DNA of 54,930 nucleotides from Bernardetiaceae bacterium. Lineage in GTDB: Bacteria > Bacteroidota > Bacteroidia > Cytophagales > Thermoflexibacteraceae. The DNA lies in assembly GCA_025056255.1 (NCBI GenBank), contig JANWVT010000018.1:1-54930 (forward strand). Reading direction: 5' to 3'. Numbering within the stretch: position 1 is the stretch's first letter; each line of letters begins with the position of its first letter. This document shows, one piece after another, positions 16,785 through 25,274 of this stretch. A model generated the notes under the pieces. That model did no database searches. It worked only from the letters and a program-made list of their open reading frames with translations, and was not told where the DNA came from. A program made the translations under genes and the position numbers.

Positions 16785-17777
16785 TTGAAAGTCTCTGTTG
16801 CCATATGGCAAGCGCTTAGGCAAGAACTGAGCAATTTTGGACGATGGGACTGGAGCGCCATCACGCTCAGTTTCATCGTTGCAACGCTCATTTGGCTATT
16901 TAACGCTCTTAATAAAAATTATACTACTAAAATTAGCGTGCCCGTAAGTTTTAAGGTAACAGTTCCAAACGTAGTAGCGCTGCAGCCCTTGCCAGACAAA
17001 TTAGAAGTTTATATCAGCGGGACAGGGTGGAGTTTGCTTAAAACTTTTTTTCGAGAAGAAACACCTCCCACCGTTTTTCAAATACAAGCCCCTTTACAAA
17101 CTACTGCCATTGCTACGCGCCGCTTAATTCCACAAATGAGTGAAAGTTTGCCAGATGCTAAAATTGAGCGATGTGAACAAGATACCATCCGGTTTTATTT
17201 TGAGCCTTTACGTGAGTACGAGTTACATCTGCCACTGGGCTATGAACACGTGCCCATAGCCGAAGGACACCGGTTTTTATATCCCCCAAAAGTGAGCCCG
17301 CGCCGCATTAAAATTCAAGGACCGCCCAGTTATCTGAAAAAAGCAGCTCAATTGATAAGATATGAATTTCCACGAGGAAACATTAGTGGCGATTTCAGCG
17401 ATGTAGTCCGAATCTCTTTTCCCCAATCAAGTTTTATTACAGCAGACCTAAACCAAGTACATATTAGCTTCCAAACAGCCTATTTCATTCGCAAAGAGCG
17501 GCAGGTAGTGGTTGAAAAGCGCAATTTCCCTACCGACAGTTCCTACACAGTGCAACCCAGTACGGCTAAAATTGTGTACTATACCTTGCCTGCCAATGAG
17601 ACCAGCACCGATACTGCTGCAGTTCGGGTGTGGTTAGACTGGCGCAAAATACGCTGGAAAGATACTACCCTGCTGCCAGACCTGATTACTACCGAAGACT
17701 TTTTTGAACCGCAAGTAATACCATCCGTTTTTAAAATCAACTATGTTAAAAGTAGGGGTAACCGGAGGGATAGGTAG
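16785..17777 (+). CDS. YbbR/CdaR-domain membrane protein
   Basis: A 330-residue protein with one N-terminal membrane segment (about 23-42, SFIVATLIWLFNAL) and an extracytoplasmic part of beta-rich YbbR-like repeats (VPVSFKV..., LEVYISGTG, HLPLGYEHVP, RRIKIQGPPSYLKK). In Firmicutes YbbR (CdaR) regulates the c-di-AMP cyclase CdaA; in Bacteroidota the role is not defined. The only reasonable start is TTG at 16785, two bases after the yajC stop, since no in-frame ATG occurs for over 100 codons. The 3' end overlaps coaE by 35 bases. Confidence 0.85.
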   Translation: MKVSVAIWQALRQELSNFGRWDWSAITLSFIVATLIWLFNALNKNYTTKISVPVSFKVTVPNVVALQPLPDKLEVYISGTGWSLLKTFFREETPPTVFQIQAPLQTTAIATRRLIPQMSESLPDAKIERCEQDTIRFYFEPLREYELHLPLGYEHVPIAEGHRFLYPPKVSPRRIKIQGPPSYLKKAAQLIRYEFPRGNISGDFSDVVRISFPQSSFITADLNQVHISFQTAYFIRKERQVVVEKRNFPTDSSYTVQPSTAKIVYYTLPANETSTDTAAVRVWLDWRKIRWKDTTLLPDLITTEDFFEPQVIPSVFKINYVKSRGNRRDR

Positions 17778-18354
17778 TGGCAAAAGTACAGTTTGCCGCA
17801 TCTTTATGGTATTAGGCATACCTGTTTACGACGCCGATAGTCGCGCTAAATGGTTACAAACCCACGACCCACTGCTGAAAAGTCAAATCATACAACATTT
17901 TGGAGCTCACGCTTATTTGCCCGATGGCTCGCTGAACCGAACTTATCTGGCAGAACAAGTGTTCAGCCATGCCGAAAGGCTACAACTGCTCAACAGTTTG
18001 GTGCATCCGCGCGTAGCCGAAGATAGTGCGCAATGGCTTGCCCTCCAGCAGGCAGCAGGTAAACCCTATGCCATTAAAGAAGCTGCTTTAATGATTGAGT
18101 CGGGTAGCTATAAACAGTTAGACTTACTAATAGTGGTTACTGCTCCGGAAGAAGTACGCATACAGCGCATCCTGCAACGAGACCCTCAGCGCTCCCGCGA
18201 ACAGATAACAGCCATTATCAGCAAGCAAATGCCCGAAAACGAGAAAATAAAATTTGCTGATTTCGTTATTTGCAACGATGGCAACCAGATGCTCATCCCA
18301 CAAGTGATGAACGTGCACCAACAATTGATACATGCTACAAAACCGCTTCGATAA
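17743..18354 (+). CDS. coaE: Dephospho-CoA kinase
   Basis: A 203-residue kinase that phosphorylates dephospho-CoA in the last step of coenzyme A synthesis. The P-loop GGIGSGKST lies at 8-16, followed by the family motifs VYDADSRAK and LVHPRV, and the lid-region arginines in RILQRDPQRSREQ. The start ATG lies inside the upstream ybbR-like gene (35-base overlap), which implies translational coupling. A strong hairpin terminator follows. Confidence 0.95.
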   Translation: MLKVGVTGGIGSGKSTVCRIFMVLGIPVYDADSRAKWLQTHDPLLKSQIIQHFGAHAYLPDGSLNRTYLAEQVFSHAERLQLLNSLVHPRVAEDSAQWLALQQAAGKPYAIKEAALMIESGSYKQLDLLIVVTAPEEVRIQRILQRDPQRSREQITAIISKQMPENEKIKFADFVICNDGNQMLIPQVMNVHQQLIHATKPLR

Positions 18355-18466
18355 TCCAGCTATTTACTAAGTCGGAAGGAGCTGGCGCAGAAGTGCGCCT
18401 TCGTTTGCATTTAGCCACATGGGTGTTAAATAGTAAGCACTATTGTACAACGCGAGTTGTAGCAAT

Positions 18467-18498
18467 AAACCCAACAAGTTTTACCGCTTGTTGGGTTT
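18467..18498 (+). terminator. Terminator after coaE
   Basis: Perfect 12-base inverted repeat AAACCCAACAAG / CTTGTTGGGTTT with an 8-base loop, ~110 bases after the coaE stop. The TTT end of the stem and following TATG give only a short T-run. Nothing else is recognised between 18355 and 18607. Confidence 0.7.
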
Positions 18499-18607
18499 AT
18501 GCCGTAAAGCCAAACTAACTCTGACAATGGATATGGTTTACGCACAAGTGCTGCACTTACATAACAACAACATTTGTTTATGACAAGCTTGCAGCGTTTG
18601 AGTTAGT

Positions 18608-19816
18608 TTACGTTAATGTTTCAGAAGAAGCAAATTTGTCATGTTTGCCAATGATAGTAGCCATAGGCGGTGAAAGTAGTCTTAGTTTGCGTTTGGCTCC
18701 GGCAGTTAGGCGTTGCAAGTATTCTTTCAATTGCTGATTTGTAATCATTACTTTGCCTGTCCCTAAGTTAGAAACCATTCCTAATACTGCAATAGCTACG
18801 CCGTACATACTGCCGTTGAAGTAAGCATATAACAAGGTGGCAATCACTAAAATAGTAGGTATGTAGGCAATGATGTGGTGAATAACAATGTGTAAAAGCA
18901 CGTTGTAAGCTACTTTTCGTGCAGGGTGATGTAGCAAGTAGTCCACATAGCGCTTAGCGGCAAGCTGATAGATTCTTTCCATACTACCTGTTGCGAATCC
19001 TGTTCCAATAGCTAACCACCAAATATAGACGAGCTGATTGGCAGTATATTCTTTTCCATTTTTCACCCAACTGAACGGGAAATAGCTCTGCACCAACCAA
19101 CTTGCCATCCATGCCAACAATAAAGCAGCTGCTATGCTACCCATTATAGCAAGAAGAGCCTGCTTACTATTATCCGCTAAATAAGCAGGCAGCAATGCAA
19201 TACAAATGCTTCCCATACCATACAATAACGGTATTAGTACAGAAGCGGGCAAATGAGGTAGTGGATAGGTAGTTGTTTTGTCAATCAACGTAATGCCCAA
19301 AAAAGCTGCTGCAATTACTGCAGCCAGAAAAATCTGTATGTATTCGTATTCAATCTTGAATGGTGGTGCATGCACAAGTTTTGGTGGTGTTATTAACAAG
19401 TCAGCTAATATCCAAGTGGTAGCAGTGCCGGCAGCAAAGCCAAGCAATGTGTGAGCAAAGGCTGCAAATATGGATAAATGGGCAGAAAGAGCAGATAGTT
19501 GCAATAAAAGAGCAATTAAAAATGCCAGTAGTGCTACAAAAAGTATTCCTAACGAAACGAAAGGACGTGGCGTGAAAAACAGCTGCCACCATTTTTGTTT
19601 TTTTATGGAAGTTGGCAATAAGTGTGTTAATACAACCGTAAATAGCGACTGAACCAGACCTGTTACTACTGCCCACTTAATAGTTGTGGGAGAAATATGG
19701 AAGTATAAGATGCAACCAACAGCAGTAGCCAAAACAAAGAGCGGAATAAAGTTGCGTTGAACAATAGATGGAAGACAACAATGGGGTAACATGCAAGTTT
19801 GATTTAGTACAACCAT
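18608..19816 (-). CDS. Membrane protein resembling a degenerate pyrophosphatase
   Basis: A 402-residue protein with about ten hydrophobic segments. Its second half recalls membrane-bound proton/sodium pyrophosphatases (HppA): GxxxGxxE(R)IY, then a conserved-looking helix with IPTILVIATLLYAYF, then GSMYGVAIAVLGMVS, close in spacing to the family's GLYGVAIAAxGM helix. The earlier GFAAGTATTWILADLL also fits the GFxxGAS helix. However, the active-site motifs (DVGADLVGKVE, DNVGDNVGD, the terminal ADNAGG) are absent, and the protein ends soon after the GMVS helix. If homologous, it is a shortened pseudoenzyme that cannot hydrolyse pyrophosphate. The homology is my inference. The start could be 19816 or 19792. 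A structured leader precedes it. Confidence 0.6.
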   Translation of the reverse strand: MVVLNQTCMLPHCCLPSIVQRNFIPLFVLATAVGCILYFHISPTTIKWAVVTGLVQSLFTVVLTHLLPTSIKKQKWWQLFFTPRPFVSLGILFVALLAFLIALLLQLSALSAHLSIFAAFAHTLLGFAAGTATTWILADLLITPPKLVHAPPFKIEYEYIQIFLAAVIAAAFLGITLIDKTTTYPLPHLPASVLIPLLYGMGSICIALLPAYLADNSKQALLAIMGSIAAALLLAWMASWLVQSYFPFSWVKNGKEYTANQLVYIWWLAIGTGFATGSMERIYQLAAKRYVDYLLHHPARKVAYNVLLHIVIHHIIAYIPTILVIATLLYAYFNGSMYGVAIAVLGMVSNLGTGKVMITNQQLKEYLQRLTAGAKRKLRLLSPPMATIIGKHDKFASSETLT

Positions 19817-19952
19817 ACAACGGCGTGCAGAATATTGCCTGCATCCGAAGGTTGAGGAGACTCCTCAACAATTTTAATAAGTTGTTTGTCAGTTAGTTAA
19901 TACCTTTTTGGTGAACTGCATCCATCCTTAAGAGATGGATTTGCAGAAAACC
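19817..19952 (-). promoter_or_regulatory. Structured 5' leader RNA, candidate regulatory element
   Basis: The predicted ~137-base untranslated leader can form three hairpins: CTGC/ATCCATC with GATGGAT/GCAG (19946-19916, loop of 7), GTTGAGG/CCTCAAC inside a 9-1-9 palindrome (19869-19851), and TGCAG/CTGCA (19843-19826) about 10 bases before the ATG at 19816. On the minus strand GGATGCAG occurs in both the first and third hairpins, so alternative pairing with the 5' CTGCA is possible. No T-run follows, which argues against a simple terminator. No known riboswitch class was recognised. Confidence 0.45.
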
Positions 19953-19959
19953 ATAACCA

Positions 19960-19989
19960 CAAAGTTAATATTTTTTTGCTATTTTCAAA
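19960..19989 (-). promoter_or_regulatory. Promoter of the pyrophosphatase-like gene
   Basis: On the minus strand TTTG (19989-19986), an 18-base spacer, then TAACTTTG (19967-19960). This is one of the two best complete -33/-7 matches in the window. Transcription would start near 19953, just before the first leader hairpin. Confidence 0.6.
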
Positions 19990-20364
19990 TTGGCTACCAA
20001 TGCCGGTAGTAGTTTGCCGTCATGTAGTCAATTGTATTGCTGCTAATGTTACTGTTTTGACCGGCCAGAGTTGTATTGTGCTGCTACTGGGCGTGCAAGT
20101 AAGCGCGAAATTAAGGACATGCTTAGGTTTTATAAGGGCAAACAGGGTGGCTAATAAACCATTACTTGGACAGGATGCTTCGTATTGTGTAGCTAAAAAA
20201 CTTCTACACAGAGCGCTTGCCTTTACTTGCAACAAGATAGTTATTGACGGGCAAACAAAGGTGAATTTGCCTTCATGAATAGGCATTTGGCAGAAAGAAC
20301 TGCCGTAAAAACCCGAAAGTTACTAATTTTCAGCAACATACACAGATAATGAACAGAAGAGGGG
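19990..20364. other. Intergenic region, no gene recognised
   Basis: About 375 bases between the pyrophosphatase-like promoter and the 3' end of the heme-lipoprotein gene. Overlapping frames on both strands (19976-20278, 20020-20286) have no recognisable protein content. No tRNA or conserved RNA motif was seen. Confidence 0.35.
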
Positions 20365-20961
20365 TTATTTGCGAAAGGCAATTTTCCAAACACCGCGTAA
20401 GTCGCCCTGTTTGTATCCTACGGCTAAATCATAAGGGTATTTGCTGCGAATAACTGCCAAAGTGGAGGCATCTATATCTGTTTGTGGATTGCCATGGCAT
20501 TGTAGGCAGGTAGGCATTCCTAAAATAATTGGCTTGTAGTAAACAACTTGCTGGTCTTGTTCTATTAGGCGAGTTTCAAGAGGGGTTCCTGCGGCTTTTT
20601 GCGCCTGATATGCTGCAATAACAATGCTGTCTGTTGCTTGTGGTCTATCTGCCGGATTGCGGTAGCGGTCGGAGAGGCGTTGAATAGTACAGCCATAGTG
20701 GCGTGAGAGCGAATCGGCTATAGGTAGGGCGTGAGTATTGCAAAACGCCACCGCTCCCGAAGTACCCCGTTCCTGTATGGCTTTCATTAAGGCGCCTACA
20801 AAAGCCTTCTGTGCAGCATTAACGATGGAGTCGCCTGCTGCTTGAAAGTTGATTGCCGGCGAAGTATTGTTTTCGGCTTGATTGGGTGCTTGGTTGGTTT
20901 GCTGTGGATTTGAGCTGCAAGCCCAACACAACAACAGTCCAAGCATGTACAAATGGCGCAT
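20365..20961 (-). CDS. DUF3365-type heme-binding lipoprotein
   Basis: A 198-residue exported lipoprotein: signal peptide MRHLYMLGLLLCWAC with a lipobox cysteine, a short Asn/Gln-rich linker, then a soluble domain carrying one c-type heme motif CLQCHG in GMPTCLQCHGNP. The layout matches DUF3365 (Tll0287-like) proteins, periplasmic heme domains thought to sense redox or small ligands or to carry electrons. I start at ATG 20961, where the signal peptide begins; the frame to 21006 adds 15 non-hydrophobic residues that would disrupt it. It is the third gene of the clpS-recR cluster. Confidence 0.85.
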   Translation of the reverse strand: MRHLYMLGLLLCWACSSNPQQTNQAPNQAENNTSPAINFQAAGDSIVNAAQKAFVGALMKAIQERGTSGAVAFCNTHALPIADSLSRHYGCTIQRLSDRYRNPADRPQATDSIVIAAYQAQKAAGTPLETRLIEQDQQVVYYKPIILGMPTCLQCHGNPQTDIDASTLAVIRSKYPYDLAVGYKQGDLRGVWKIAFRK

Positions 20962-21006
20962 AGAGCAAATTTTTTGTTGACATGCGTAATTTAATGAAAA
21001 TGGCAT

Positions 21007-21612
21007 TCAATTATCGTAACGTGTACGAGCCAAAATGCTTCTTCCTAAGGTTACTTCATCGGTATATTCTAATTCACCGCCAACGGGCAATCCGCGTGCA
21101 AGCGTAGTGATTTTTAAATCATAGTTTTTGAGCCGTTTGGCTAAATAAAAAGCTGTTGTATCGCCCTCCATAGTAGCGCTAATAGCAAAAATAATTTCTT
21201 TGACTTCTCCTTGTGCCACCCGATTCATGAGCGATTCTATGTGCAAGTTGGCAGGTCCGATACCTTCAATAGGTGATATGAGTCCGCCTAAAACATGATA
21301 CACACCTAAGTACTGCCCGGTATTTTCAATAGCAAGTACATCAGGCGGCTCTTCTACTACGCAAATAATACTTCTGTCGCGGCGTGTATCTGAGCAAATT
21401 CGGCAAAGTGTTGTTTCTGAGATATGGTGGCAGCTTTGGCAATAAGTTGTTTCAGTGCGCAATTTAACAATTGCTTGCGCCAGCTGCAGGCTGTACTGTT
21501 CTTCTTGCTTGAGTAAGTGAAGTGCTAACCGCAGTGCCGTCTTCTTGCCGATACCGGGCAGCTTAGCAATTTCTGTTACCGCCTCTTCGAGCAATTTAGA
21601 AGGGTAGTTCAT
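21007..21612 (-). CDS. recR: Recombination protein RecR
   Basis: A 201-residue DNA repair protein that with RecO and RecF loads RecA onto gapped DNA. It has the helix-hairpin-helix start KLPGIGKKTALRLALHLL (about 17-34), a C4 zinc finger (CQSCHHIS...CRICSD, about 56-72) and a Toprim domain (ICVVEEPPDVLAIE, then GLISPIEGIGP). Its ATG overlaps the clpS stop by 4 bases (ATGA), giving translational coupling. Confidence 0.96.
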   Translation of the reverse strand: MNYPSKLLEEAVTEIAKLPGIGKKTALRLALHLLKQEEQYSLQLAQAIVKLRTETTYCQSCHHISETTLCRICSDTRRDRSIICVVEEPPDVLAIENTGQYLGVYHVLGGLISPIEGIGPANLHIESLMNRVAQGEVKEIIFAISATMEGDTTAFYLAKRLKNYDLKITTLARGLPVGGELEYTDEVTLGRSILARTRYDN

Positions 21613-21896
21613 ACAATTGCAGCGCCTATTCCCCGTTCTGTAATAGCATCTCGCATAGGGCGTAACTGTTCAAAACTTCCTTTTTTCACGCTACATTTTC
21701 CCTTGTAATGAATAATCCATGTGCATTGCTCTGCCTGCTCAGGCGTATGATGACAAACTTCAATCAGTGTTTGGATAACAAAATCAAACGTATTGACATC
21801 GTCGTTGAACACTACCAAGTCATGAGTTTCTGTTAGCAACTCGTCCACTCCACTAATTTCAAGCGTTTCAATCAAATTTTCTTCCCAAGGTTGCAT
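21609..21896 (-). CDS. clpS: ClpS adaptor protein
   Basis: A 95-residue adaptor that delivers N-degron substrates to the ClpAP/ClpCP protease. The core motif VVFNDDVNTFDFVI (about 28-41) holds the N-end-rule pocket residues, and the later HYKGKCSVKKG is also typical. First gene of the cluster clpS-recR-lipoprotein. Confidence 0.93.
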   Translation of the reverse strand: MQPWEENLIETLEISGVDELLTETHDLVVFNDDVNTFDFVIQTLIEVCHHTPEQAEQCTWIIHYKGKCSVKKGSFEQLRPMRDAITERGIGAAIV

Positions 21897-21922
21897 TGTC
21901 CAGTAAGTTTGATTTTTCCTTA

Positions 21923-21930
21923 CAAAGATA
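21923..21930 (-). promoter_or_regulatory. -7 promoter box of clpS
   Basis: Minus-strand TATCTTTG, 26 bases before the clpS ATG at 21896, matches TAnnTTTG. It lies back to back with the susC promoter. Confidence 0.5.
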
Positions 21931-21948
21931 AAAAAAACTCACCACTTG

Positions 21949-21977
21949 TTTGACATATTACTTTTCTGTTATATTTG
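21949..21977 (+). promoter_or_regulatory. Promoter of the susC/susD operon
   Basis: TTTG (21949-21952), a 17-base spacer, then TATATTTG (21970-21977). Transcription would start near 21984, giving a ~230-base leader before susC. Confidence 0.55.
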
Positions 21978-22011
21978 CCATTGCCTTGTATTGTTAAACT
22001 AACAAGAAAAT

Positions 22012-22101
22012 ATGAAAATGAAGTTTGATTACTGTTACTGTTTTGCCCGCTATTTCAGTTGTGAAGTTGGTATACTGAAATTGTGCAATATTGGCGGCTA
22101 A
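22012..22101 (+). CDS. Possible 29-codon leader ORF before susC
   Basis: An ATG-initiated frame lies within the predicted susC leader, about 28 bases after the transcript start. It encodes MKMKFDYCYCFARYF followed by a further 14 residues, with four cysteines and several aromatic residues, and stops ~115 bases before susC. The MKMK start and its position suggest a leader peptide, but short open frames arise easily by chance and there is no homology evidence. Confidence 0.25.
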   Translation: MKMKFDYCYCFARYFSCEVGILKLCNIGG

Positions 22102-22216
22102 TCTCCCTATTTCCCATTCCACATATTGCATTTGTTAGGCAGAAGCGTTCTCTGCTTTGGTTGTATGCTTTGCAATTTCTACTCATCTAAATTATTTACT
22201 AAAAACAGCAATTCAC

Positions 22217-25171
22217 ATGAACATGAAAACAAACTCTCTACTGACAATGGCATTAGCTATGTTGCTAATGTTTTTTGCGGGTGCCTCGTATGCCCAGAAC
22301 CGTACGGTCAAGGGTAAGGTTGTTTCTGATGAAGACGGAAGCCCCTTGCCCGGCGTAAACGTAACCTTAAAAGGAACCAATACAGGAACGATTACGGATG
22401 TAGAAGGCAATTTTAGCCTTACCGTGTCGGGCGACAATCCTGTATTGGTATTTTCTTACGTAGGTTTTCTTACCCAAGAAGTAAGTGCAGCTGGTAAGGA
22501 TAACATCGATATCCGGCTGGTAGTAGACGTAAAAGCTCTGAGTGAGGTGGTGGTAGTAGGATATGGCGAGCAGAAAAAGCGCGACGTCACTGGCTCGATG
22601 ACTTCTGTCAAAGCAAAAGACTTCAACCCCGGAGCCATTGTTTCTCCTGAGCAATTAATGCAAGGACGTGCACCGGGCGTTGTAATCACTTCCGCTAATG
22701 GCGACCCGGGTGCCAACCCAACCGTGCGGATTCGCGGAGGTACCTCTATTAATGCGAGTAACTTGCCGTTGTATGTGATAGATGGCGTTCCTATTGACAA
22801 CGGTACAGTAACCCCAGGGGGAGCCAACCTTGGTGCAGCACCGCCACGCAACCCATTGAACTCGCTCAATCCTAACGACATTGAATCTATTGACATTTTG
22901 AAAGATGCCTCAGCAGCTGCTATTTATGGCTCTCGGGGTGCTAATGGTGTTATCATTATCACCACTAAAAAAGGCAAAGAAGGAAGAGGTACGCTGAATT
23001 ACGATACTTATGTAGGTATCAACACCCCCTCTAAATATTTGCCTTTGCTTAATGCTGCTGAGTACCGTCAGTTTGTACAAGCCAACCGCCTCAACAACGA
23101 CCTAGGTAATGCCAATACAGACTGGCAGCGCGAAGTATTGCGTACAGCAATAGTACATAGCCATGACCTTTCTTTTGGCGGCGGTACAGCTAAAACACAA
23201 TATCGTGCATCTGTTAACTACTTTCACCAAGACGGCATGGTGATTAATTCAGGCATGACTCGTGTAGCTGGACGCATCAATGTCAATCACAAAGCTATTA
23301 ACGACAAGCTGAGCCTCGAGTTACAACTGATGGGTTCGCAGGTGAATGACCAATTGGTGCCTTATTCTGCCACTGGTGGATTTGAAGGCGGTTTGTTTAC
23401 CAACGTAATGAAAATGAACCCCACCTTCCCGGTACGTAAGCCAGACGGCTCTTTCTTTGAATATCCATCTCCGTCTATCCGCAACCCAGTGGCATTGGCT
23501 ACTCAATTGAGCGACAACGTAGTAACCAATCGGATTTTTGCCAATTTGGGTGCTACCTATGAAATTGTTGAGGGCTTGAAAGCGCGTGTTGCTATTAGCA
23601 CCGACCGCAACCTCTCTACACGTAAGGTGTATGTGCCCCGAGCTAACCCTGCTGGTTTGCCTTTCGGTGGCGAGGCAGCCATTCGCCAGAACGACTTTGG
23701 CTTTGAGCGCTTCGAAACTTATTTGAACTATCAGAAAAATCTGTTTGAAAATCACAACCTGAATCTGTTGGCTGGCTACGACTACCAAATCTTCACCCGT
23801 GAAGGTTTTGGTGCTGCCGGACGTGATTTTATCACCGATGCCTTCGGTCCGCATAATCTTGGCGCAGGCAACTCCAACGTGTTGGCTGGTATTCCACCCT
23901 TTTCATTTAAGGAAAACAATAAGCTAATTTCTTTCTATGCCCGTGCCAACTATGATATTGCAGGTAAATATTTGTTCACAGCTACCTTCCGCCGCGACGG
24001 TTCCTCTCGCTTTGGTGCGAACAATAAGTGGGGTAACTTCCCCTCTGCATCAGTAGCATGGCGCCTTGTAGAGGAAAACTTCATGAAAGGTATCGATGCA
24101 ATTACCGACCTGAAACTACGCGTTAGTTATGGTATTACTGGTAGCCAAGAAATAGGTAATTATCGCTCGCTGACTATTTTTAACGCCGACCCCGGCTTGC
24201 GTGCTGTGATTGGAGGTATTCCACAAACCGGTGTTGCACTCACACAAAATCCCAACCCTAACTTGAAGTGGGAAGAAACTTCGCAGTTGAATGTTGGTGT
24301 AGATTACGGCTTTTTGAACAATCGCCTTACTGGTAGCATTGACTATTTCATTAAGCGTACCACCGACTTGCTGTTGGAGTTTGCTGTACCTCAGCCTGCC
24401 GTAGTACCTACCATTTTGGGCAATGCAGGTGAAGTACAAAATAAAGGTTTAGAGTTCTTAGCAAACTACACTGCTGTGGACAAAGGTGATTTCCGTTGGG
24501 ATATATCTGCTAACTTTGCCTATATCGAAAACAAAGTGGTTAGCCTTGCTGGTAGTGCAGACTCTATCTTCCGCGCTCCCGCTTCCGGAGCAGGACAATC
24601 AGGAGTGAATACCCAAGTAATCGCGCCCGGACTGCCAGCTAACTCTTGGTACGGTCCGGTACTGCTTCGCATTGAAAACGGCGTACAAATCTTAGGTCCG
24701 CGTCAAGTGCTGGGTAACCCCAACCCGCGCTTCACTTACGGCATCAACAACAGCTTCCGCTACAAACGCTTCGACTTCAGCTTCTTCTTGCAAGGGGTAC
24801 AAGGCATGGATGTATTCAACAACACAGCTTTGGAATATACCGTTAAAAACAATGTGTTTACTAACATCAACATGCTGCGGGAAGCCCTTACCGATGGTAC
24901 AAACTTGCAGGAGACACCTAAATTCTCTAGTCGTTGGATTGAAGACGGCTCGTTCTTGCGCCTGCAAAATGCCTCTATTGCTTACAACTTCGACATTAGC
25001 AATATTAAGTGGCTGAGCAGCTTGCGCGTGTATGCTACTGGGCAAAACTTGTTCCTGATTACCAAGTATTCAGGTTTAGACCCAGAAGTTGCAGCCGCCT
25101 TCCCCGGCTATGACTACGCTAACTATCCGCGTGCACGTACCTTCATGTTGGGCTTAAACGTAGGTTTCTGA
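22217..25171 (+). CDS. SusC/RagA-family TonB-linked outer-membrane protein
   Basis: A 984-residue TonB-dependent transporter that, with its SusD partner, imports large nutrients such as glycans or peptides. In order: signal peptide (to about 27, SYAQ), carboxypeptidase-like regulatory domain (about 30-105, with GKVVSDEDGSPLPGVNV), the SusC motif VVVVGYGEQKKRDVTG, the plug domain (about 120-240, with LYVIDGVPIDNG and DASAAAIYGSRGANGVI), and a ~22-strand barrel ending in FMLGLNVGF. ATG 22217 is chosen at the signal peptide; ATG 22223 is an equal alternative. No glycoside hydrolase, protease or regulator accompanies the pair, so the substrate is unknown. Confidence 0.95.
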   Translation: MNMKTNSLLTMALAMLLMFFAGASYAQNRTVKGKVVSDEDGSPLPGVNVTLKGTNTGTITDVEGNFSLTVSGDNPVLVFSYVGFLTQEVSAAGKDNIDIRLVVDVKALSEVVVVGYGEQKKRDVTGSMTSVKAKDFNPGAIVSPEQLMQGRAPGVVITSANGDPGANPTVRIRGGTSINASNLPLYVIDGVPIDNGTVTPGGANLGAAPPRNPLNSLNPNDIESIDILKDASAAAIYGSRGANGVIIITTKKGKEGRGTLNYDTYVGINTPSKYLPLLNAAEYRQFVQANRLNNDLGNANTDWQREVLRTAIVHSHDLSFGGGTAKTQYRASVNYFHQDGMVINSGMTRVAGRINVNHKAINDKLSLELQLMGSQVNDQLVPYSATGGFEGGLFTNVMKMNPTFPVRKPDGSFFEYPSPSIRNPVALATQLSDNVVTNRIFANLGATYEIVEGLKARVAISTDRNLSTRKVYVPRANPAGLPFGGEAAIRQNDFGFERFETYLNYQKNLFENHNLNLLAGYDYQIFTREGFGAAGRDFITDAFGPHNLGAGNSNVLAGIPPFSFKENNKLISFYARANYDIAGKYLFTATFRRDGSSRFGANNKWGNFPSASVAWRLVEENFMKGIDAITDLKLRVSYGITGSQEIGNYRSLTIFNADPGLRAVIGGIPQTGVALTQNPNPNLKWEETSQLNVGVDYGFLNNRLTGSIDYFIKRTTDLLLEFAVPQPAVVPTILGNAGEVQNKGLEFLANYTAVDKGDFRWDISANFAYIENKVVSLAGSADSIFRAPASGAGQSGVNTQVIAPGLPANSWYGPVLLRIENGVQILGPRQVLGNPNPRFTYGINNSFRYKRFDFSFFLQGVQGMDVFNNTALEYTVKNNVFTNINMLREALTDGTNLQETPKFSSRWIEDGSFLRLQNASIAYNFDISNIKWLSSLRVYATGQNLFLITKYSGLDPEVAAAFPGYDYANYPRARTFMLGLNVGF

Positions 25172-25274
25172 TAATGAGCAATCTACTCCTTGTGCATGTA
25201 GCCTTAAAAATCTTCACACGTTCAAACAACATTTTTGAACAAAAAATTTTAATTTGAAATTAAACTCTGTTCTT

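Noticed and set aside
19976-20286. Overlapping ~90-100-codon frames on both strands
   Set aside because: Low-quality sequence, no family features and no start signals; treated as intergenic.
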